A stretch of 64,000 nucleotides of DNA from Evernia prunastri (taxonomy: Eukaryota > Ascomycota > Lecanoromycetes > Lecanorales > Parmeliaceae): the NCBI GenBank assembly GCA_003184365.1, contig NKYR01000044.1:124001-188000 (forward strand), written 5' to 3'. A program made the translations under genes and the position numbers. The notes beneath the pieces were generated by a model. It did no database searches and was not told the DNA's origin. It saw only the letters and a program-made list of their open reading frames with translations. This document shows positions 58,576 to 64,000 of the stretch, piece by piece. Positions within the stretch are counted from its first letter, which is position 1. Each line of letters begins with the position of its first letter.

Positions 58576-60156
58576 GCGACGCAAGATGAAGGATCGCTAT
58601 GTCCCGGAGTGCTGGAAACATGGGTCGCTGACATGACTGGGAGAGAGAGACGGATTTCATTGTCAAGGGGATTTTATTGTCAAGAAGGGATTCGGCTATC
58701 TTCTACGGCTGCTCCGCGGAGCACGTCACATTTCATTAATGGAAAACCAAAAAGTCCACGCACCCCACCCCACGCTATTTCACCCTCAACCCTCTCGAGA
58801 CCGGAGTTTATTGGTGTCTATTTTCCGCTCGTGTGCCGCCCCATCTGCCTGTCTGCCTACAGAAAAAAAAGGAAAAATTGCTTCATCCAAAGCGGGCTTC
58901 AGCGATTGCTCTGTATCTGTATAACGTGCCATTGGACCCGCAAAGACTCTTGTTTTCTCAAACCTAATGAAAAGATACCCACAATGTCCCATCCCAACCC
59001 AACCCAACATGTGACCAACAAACCATAGCTGAACTCCTGTCCCTAGTCCCCGTCTCGTTTCACAAGCAGTCGATAAACACCCCCATCGTCTCCCCTCTTC
59101 CCACCCCTCCCCTCTCGCTTTCCCTTCGCATACCCCCTCCTCACCCAGCCCACGCGCAACTCCATGGAAAAGAAAAAGCCAGTCAACAGTAAGAACCCAA
59201 TCCACCTCATCTCACCTCAACTCATCTCCCCTCATCTCATCCCAACCCCATCCCCACACACAAGTTCCAACCCAAAACCCGAGGAAAACCATTGCTCCCG
59301 CACCACAAAAAAGGATTACCAGCCCCCGCCCCAATCCCAACGCACCTCTTCTTCCGCCACGCATCCAGAACACCCACGCTTAGGACAGGATCACCCTCTC
59401 CCCCTTCTCCCTTCCCCCTTTCTCCTTCCCACTTCCCCCTTTCCCCCTTCATCTCTTCCCCCTTCATCTCTTCCTTCCCTCCGCGCCCCCGCCCCGCCGC
59501 CGCTTCTCTAGAAAACGGCCGCAAACCCCCGTCCCGTCTCCGATCCATCATCCATTTCTATTTCTATTTCCCTCAAGAGTTTACGCACCAAAGTGCCCCC
59601 CTGTCTCAGAGCGGGCGGATGGTGGTGCGAACCCCACGAAAAAGCAAAGAAAAAAGAAAAGAAAAAAACACCAGCGCCAGTTTCTCTCTCCATGCGTTCA
59701 GAATGAAACGCGCTTGCTCGGTGGAGAGGAGATTAGACACCCTCACTGTCCCTTCCGCTGCTCAGTCCTTGCTCCCCCAACTCCCCGAGCAGCTCGGACA
59801 GGAGAGCCCAGGAGGCACCGAAAGCGAAGAATATCCGAGCGAGCGCGCTGCTTAAGCTGTGTCTTTCGTGTGATGGGAAGAGGGACGAGATGGATTGGAG
59901 ACCGTGCTGCGTCCGTCAAATCCGTCCACGAACATGTCCTCGAAGCGCCGGCGCGGGTTTCGAGGGGGCCGGAATCGGGGATGTGTAGGGGGTGGGGTTA
60001 GGTTTTCTGGTAAGGTAGATAATAGGGCAATTGCAGGGCGTGGGGAAACCGAGGGGGCCATCACATCACATCACATCAAGAGGGAGTGGTTGATGGATAT
60101 CTACTGTTTTTCTGATCAGTACAGAAGCGATGTTAGTGATCATAGCGAAGACGCAT

Positions 60157-60186
60157 GACCGCTTTCTAGGCGGTCGTCCATGCGAG
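60157..60186. repeat. Imperfect hairpin (gaccgc/gcggtc)
   Basis: A 6-bp perfect stem, gaccgc with gcggtc, around a 7-nt loop, with outer gcat/atgc pairing. No U-run follows, so a terminator role is not implied. Confidence 0.5.
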
Positions 60187-61195
60187 TTAAGACTCTTGTC
60201 TTCGTGTTTATAAAGCAAGCAAGTCAGTCACGCCCGTAGACATTTCGTCAACTGCTGCTCTTTCTCTGATTTTAAATCCGATCAGACTCTGCGGGGGCAG
60301 AACCGTTGTGGATTGTTTGACAAGCTTCAGCTCGACCCAACTGAAGCTCTCCGCAGTGTTGGAGAAGAAGTTAAGGGAATTAGACGTACATCTGTTCGGC
60401 ACTCCCGGTGGTATATTGGCCCGTGGTGGCGAATTGACAGGGGGGGGGAGGGGGACTTCACAAGGTATGATGCAAGCCTAAGGCACATAGAAACTCCAGA
60501 GAACGTCAACCAATGCTTCATTCTTCAATTTCCGCAGTGGAAACTTGCGTTTCGACGGATGTCTAAACGGTGCGATGAAGATACGCGTTCCTTCCTCAAA
60601 TCAGATCAAGTTAAGCTCTCGGAGATGTGTAACTGTTTGGTGGGAGGCACACCTCGATAAATGTGGCAAATGTAAGCTTTGGAGCCGTAACCGAGACGGC
60701 ATCTTGCAGGAGTGACAGTGTAACACCGCACGTACTCGACAAGCTTAAGCTTAACTCGAGTCCGCCGTCAGAGAAATTAAGAGAGCGCACCGACCGAATT
60801 GTAACAAAGGCTGAGCTTTCCCTCATCGACTCAGGCAAGGCTTTACGGGAGAAAAATCGAAAATGTCAGATACTTTCATCACATCACATCTGCTCATCTT
60901 GACCTTCACCACTCCAGGGACGAGAGAGGGTTGACCACAAACGTGTGACAAGCACTAGCCTAACTCGAGCTGCAGTCACAGAAGCCAAAGGTAACAACAC
61001 CGGAACAGTGTGACGAATCCTGCTCTCCCCCGCATCGATGCAGACCAGGCTTCAAGTGATCAAACCGAAGATGACTGACGCTTTCAGGTCCACCACCGCG
61101 AATCATCTACCCAACCCCCATCAACTCATGCTCAGCCACGCGAGGGAGATCCCCTGTACACAAGCTCATAGCGCTGGCAATGCTTACTCTTCGCT

Positions 61196-61700
61196 GCTGT
61201 CAGACGTTTCAACCATTCTAGACATATCTCTCGACCTATACCATCGAGCCCCACAATCGCAGATGTCTGAGGATCACATCACACCACGGCACCAAAGCAA
61301 CGGAAACCCGATAATAATTTGCTCACCTCGAGCTCAGCCATCATGGAAACGCGGGGGAAAGCCCCTTTGAAAAGCTTCAATCGCGGGTAATCTCTGGGTT
61401 TTCCCGCTGTCAGATGTTTCAGCCATTCTGGACGATTCTCTCGACCTATGCCATCACTTCTACAATCTCAGATGTCTGAGAAGCCCCACCATCCCACGAC
61501 ACCAAAGCAACCATATTTCGGGAATACTTGCTCACCTCGAGCTTTGCCATCGTGGAAACGCGGGGAAAGAGCCTTTCCAAAAGCTTCAATCGTCGGCACT
61601 GCCTGCTTTTTCTTTCGCTGTCAGATGTTTCAGCCATTCTTGATGATTTTCTCGACCTATGCCATCGCTTCTGCAATCTCAGTCGCCTGGTGATCACACC
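61196..61700. repeat. ~210-nt diverged tandem repeat array
   Basis: Units start with gctgtcagatgtttcagcc at 61406 and 61617, and in a variant at 61196, spaced 210 and 211 nt. Shared internal words include tctcgacctatgccatc, caccaaagcaac, ttgctcacctcgagct and aaagcttcaatcg. The third copy is cut short by the gene's upstream region. Weaker matches to the left (about 60720-61190: aagcttaa-ctcgag, tcatcacatcacatctgctcatctt) suggest more decayed copies. Confidence 0.85.
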
Positions 61701-61940
61701 ATACCGCAACGCTGGGACAATAGAAACCTGGAAATACTTGCTCAACCTTCATTTCATTTCGTTTCAACCCCTTCAGTCTCTTGCTCAACGCTGTGCTGAC
61801 TCGGAATTTAGGGCGGTGCAAGAAATGGGTATAAGAAGGAGGGATTCCTGCTGCTATTTGTTTCTTCTTCTCATATCCATCAGCAAGCATTCACAGAAAA
61901 GCAAGAACACTCTAAACACAGCTTCATACCTATTGTCATC

Positions 61941-61998
61941 CACACACAGCAGCATCTTCACACCGCATCCACACACAGCAGCACCTTCACACCGCATC
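61941..61998 (+). repeat. 29-nt direct duplication in the leader of the 62,073 gene
   Basis: cacacacagcagc(a)tcttcacaccgcatc is repeated directly at 61941 and 61970 with a single difference, ending 75 nt before the start codon. It probably lies in the 5' untranslated region. Confidence 0.85.
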
Positions 61999-62072
61999 CA
62001 GACACCGCACGAATCTCCGCGCAAGCAAAGCATCCACCACCACCACTACAAAGCCACTCGATATCCATCACG

Positions 62073-62555
62073 ATGTCCGGCGACGACGGTGCTTACGGCT
62101 ACGATGCCAACCCAGCTTTGCTAAGCGACACTGAAACGTCGGTCGAGTCTGGTGGCTCCACCCCCAAAGACAGCTCGATTGACCCATTCCGACTCCCGGG
62201 CGACTCAATTACCCGTCATGCCCCGGCTGGCTTTAGGTATGGCCTACCATACGGATCAAGAATCGACAACTGCTTGTTCATCTATCGTTTTGCCCAGGTA
62301 ATGGCCGACGGATCACAGAATCAGAATCCGTTCATCAACATCAAAGCAGCAGATGGACTTCCACAGCCCTTTCCTGACCAACATACGGATTCCATGGATC
62401 TCAGAACGGGAATCAAAGGCACCGAAGGCTGGAAGAAAGAGGCGAATGGGAGTAAAGGAGACAGAATTATCGTTGCCTTCTACCGCCGTGAGGGCCAGAA
62501 GGAATGGCAGCAGAAATATGTCTATCGTCGACCCGCTGAGAAAGGGGATCTTTAG
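62073..62555 (+). CDS. 160-residue protein of unknown function
   Basis: An intronless frame with a good start context (acgATGtcc) after a C/A-rich leader, ending at TAG 62553-62555. The first ~55 residues are acidic and Ser/Gly-rich (DTETSVESGG). The rest is a mixed, globular-looking sequence with aromatic and charged residues (SRIDNCLFIYRFAQVMADG, DRIIVAFYRREGQKEWQQKYVYRR), no signal peptide and no membrane helix. I recognise no family. Codon use and composition differ from the repeat DNA on both sides, which supports a real gene. An apparent gtatgg...cccag intron inside (62238-62299) was tested: removing it leads to an immediate stop, so the single-exon model is kept. Confidence 0.55.
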   Translation: MSGDDGAYGYDANPALLSDTETSVESGGSTPKDSSIDPFRLPGDSITRHAPAGFRYGLPYGSRIDNCLFIYRFAQVMADGSQNQNPFINIKAADGLPQPFPDQHTDSMDLRTGIKGTEGWKKEANGSKGDRIIVAFYRREGQKEWQQKYVYRRPAEKGDL

Positions 62556-64000
62556 AAGGGTCTCAGGGGACAGTGGCGGTGGTGGGCGGACGGGTGAAGG
62601 GGGCGGGGGAGTTGGCAGGGTCGTATCCTTCGGCAGCGCCGAAGATCAGGGTCATCAAATCTCACACAGGCGCAGGCGCCCGGACCAATCGGACAACGAT
62701 GGACTGTCTCGGTACTCTGCACTTGGGTGGCGCGATTCCGGCTTGGCGTTTTGGGAAAGGGGAATAAATCATGCGCTGCTTTGGCTAGCACTCTTGCGGA
62801 CGTTTGCTCTTTTGCCTCCCCCTCTTTGATGTTCCAGCACCCCTCTTGTACTACCTAGAAAGCACCCAGACACAGCACCTAATTCCAAATAGAAAATAAT
62901 CGTAACCCAAACCACAGGCATTCAGTCCGTTTCGTCCATTCTGAGAAGCAAGAAAGGTGGAGGGTTGGTCTTTGCAGCTTTCTTCAACCCGCAATGAGAT
63001 TCTCGTAACCCAAATCAGAGCCGTTCTCTCTGTTTCTTCAAGTCAGAGATGCAAAGATGGGGAGCGTCGCTCTTTGCAAACATCCCTAACCCGTCATCAA
63101 ATGAAAACGTCACTTTTGACGTGCTCACATGCACAAAATCAGAGCAAAGCGGCAGCGGTAAGCAAGGACTCAAACCGCCACCCCGCAACGGCAAGAACCT
63201 CCCCCCACCTCCCAAAGACAGCGCTTGATGAGGAGGCGTAAGGTACCCGTCGAGGTCTCCGTAGACGGAACATGGTGAATAAGCAGCCACCATTCGAACA
63301 CCTGCATATTTTCTGAAAGCAACGCAGAACGGTAACAATCGAATCGAAACGACAAAGTCCTCAGACGACTCACAAAAGCCAGCTTACAAGATCCTAAACG
63401 CAACCACAAACGCGACAACCTAGGAAGAAGAAGACGAAGAAGAAGCGCAGACAACGTGCGGCACCGTAAAACGATAACGGCATCAATCAAAAACGACCAC
63501 ATCATCCTTTCTCAAACGATCCGTAACGCCCAGCCTACACATCCCAACCACAACCCCATCCCCAACTCAACATCCCAGGAACCGGCGACAGAAAAAACAG
63601 AACGCCGTAAAACGGTCTATCAAATTTTTCGTCAACCTTTTCGAACACGACCACGTCCCCAACAAATCCCCCACCAACCACAGCTCGAACATCTCAGACT
63701 CAGCGCAAATACCTCACCCGCCACAAGTCCAAGTGCCTCAAAACGGGCAGACGCTTTCAGAACAAGAATGACGGAAACACACAGAACAATATCTACACAA
63801 CGGTACCTACGCAACGCCATCCATCTATCCCCGTACGCCCGCACGAACGAACGAATGAACGAACCACAGACCCCGTGATCCCAGAACCCAGAACCCAGAC
63901 CCCAGCCCCCTCCCCATGAACTCAACATGTTGGAATGCTGAAACCTACCTTCCCCGCAATGTACGCTACCGCCACATTGGGCTAGCGCGAGAAATCTCTG
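62556..64000. other. Right end, 1.4 kb, no supported gene
   Basis: Overlapping frames on both strands (for example 63170-63505 minus, 63456-63878 plus) have no motif and mutually shadow each other. The plus strand is A/C-rich from about 63400. Something may continue past the window edge. Confidence 0.45.

Larger units (their letters stand above)
58576..62072. other. Intergenic, 3.5 kb, low-complexity and repeat DNA
   Basis: From about 58740 to 59570 the plus strand is C-rich with catct/acccc words, giving long Pro/Ser frames that are not genes. A short hairpin lies at 60157-60186, (catca)n at 60060-60085, and a diverged tandem repeat fills about 60700-61700. The last 130 nt form the leader of the next gene. 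Confidence 0.55.

Noticed and set aside
59164..59855. Long frames on both strands in C-rich DNA
   Set aside because: Low-complexity composition keeps stops rare; no motif or splice logic.
62238..62299. Apparent intron gtatgg...cccag inside the 160-residue gene
   Set aside because: Joining the flanks gives an immediate in-frame stop, while the unspliced frame is open.
1..64000. CRISPR arrays, bacterial operons, rRNA genes, telomere repeats
   Set aside because: None seen. Spliceosomal introns and fungal families throughout exclude a prokaryotic source, and no ttaggg arrays are present.

Overview
The window is nuclear DNA of a filamentous ascomycete (Pezizomycotina). Most introns are 50-90 nt with GT-AG borders, and several have a visible ctaac/ctaat branch site. 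Genes lie on both strands without operons, and the gene families are typical of moulds: a sugar transporter, a long-chain alcohol oxidase, a P450, a fungal NRPS, a C6-type regulator, a GH76 cell-wall enzyme and a DNMT5-type DNA methyltransferase. I cannot assign a genus. All exon joins were worked out by eye from reading-frame continuity, splice signals and family motifs. No transcript data or searches were used.

Layout. 0-0.4 kb: 5' end of a hexose-type MFS transporter, cut by the window edge. 3.8-5.7 kb: E-set/CBM48-like domain protein. 7.4-8.4 kb: FYVE zinc-finger protein, beside a repeat-rich stretch at 6.3-7.2 kb. 10.2-11.1 kb: glutathionyl-hydroquinone reductase-like GST. 13.0-15.3 kb: long-chain alcohol oxidase with a likely peroxisomal signal. 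15.6-16.9 kb: NMNAT-like nucleotidyltransferase. 18.5-20.5 kb: five-exon P450. 20.5-27.5 kb: seven kilobases with no gene I can support. 27.5-35.6 kb: an eight-exon gene for a 2,542-residue DNMT5-type protein (cytosine methyltransferase + Cys cluster + SNF2 ATPase split by a RING finger).

36.6-53.1 kb looks like a small secondary-metabolite locus. It holds a class I methyltransferase, a Cys-rich single-pass membrane protein, an NRPS of order A-T-C, a divergently transcribed FAD-dependent oxidoreductase, an MFS exporter, and a C6-family regulator whose 3' half is broken by a stop/lost splice site and two frame changes. The genes could supply assembly, tailoring (oxidation, methylation) and export of a small product, with the local regulator decaying. 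That grouping is inference from proximity.

54.9-56.5 kb: GPI-anchored GH76 alpha-1,6-mannanase family (Dfg5/Dcw1 type) with a GC-AG intron. 57.9-58.6 kb: synaptobrevin (R-SNARE). 58.6-62.1 kb: low-complexity DNA and a diverged ~210-nt tandem repeat. 62.1-62.6 kb: a 160-residue protein of unknown function. The last 1.4 kb shows no recognisable gene. The most notable items are the DNMT5-type gene with an unusual N-terminus, the compact NRPS locus with its damaged regulator, and the 210-nt repeat array.
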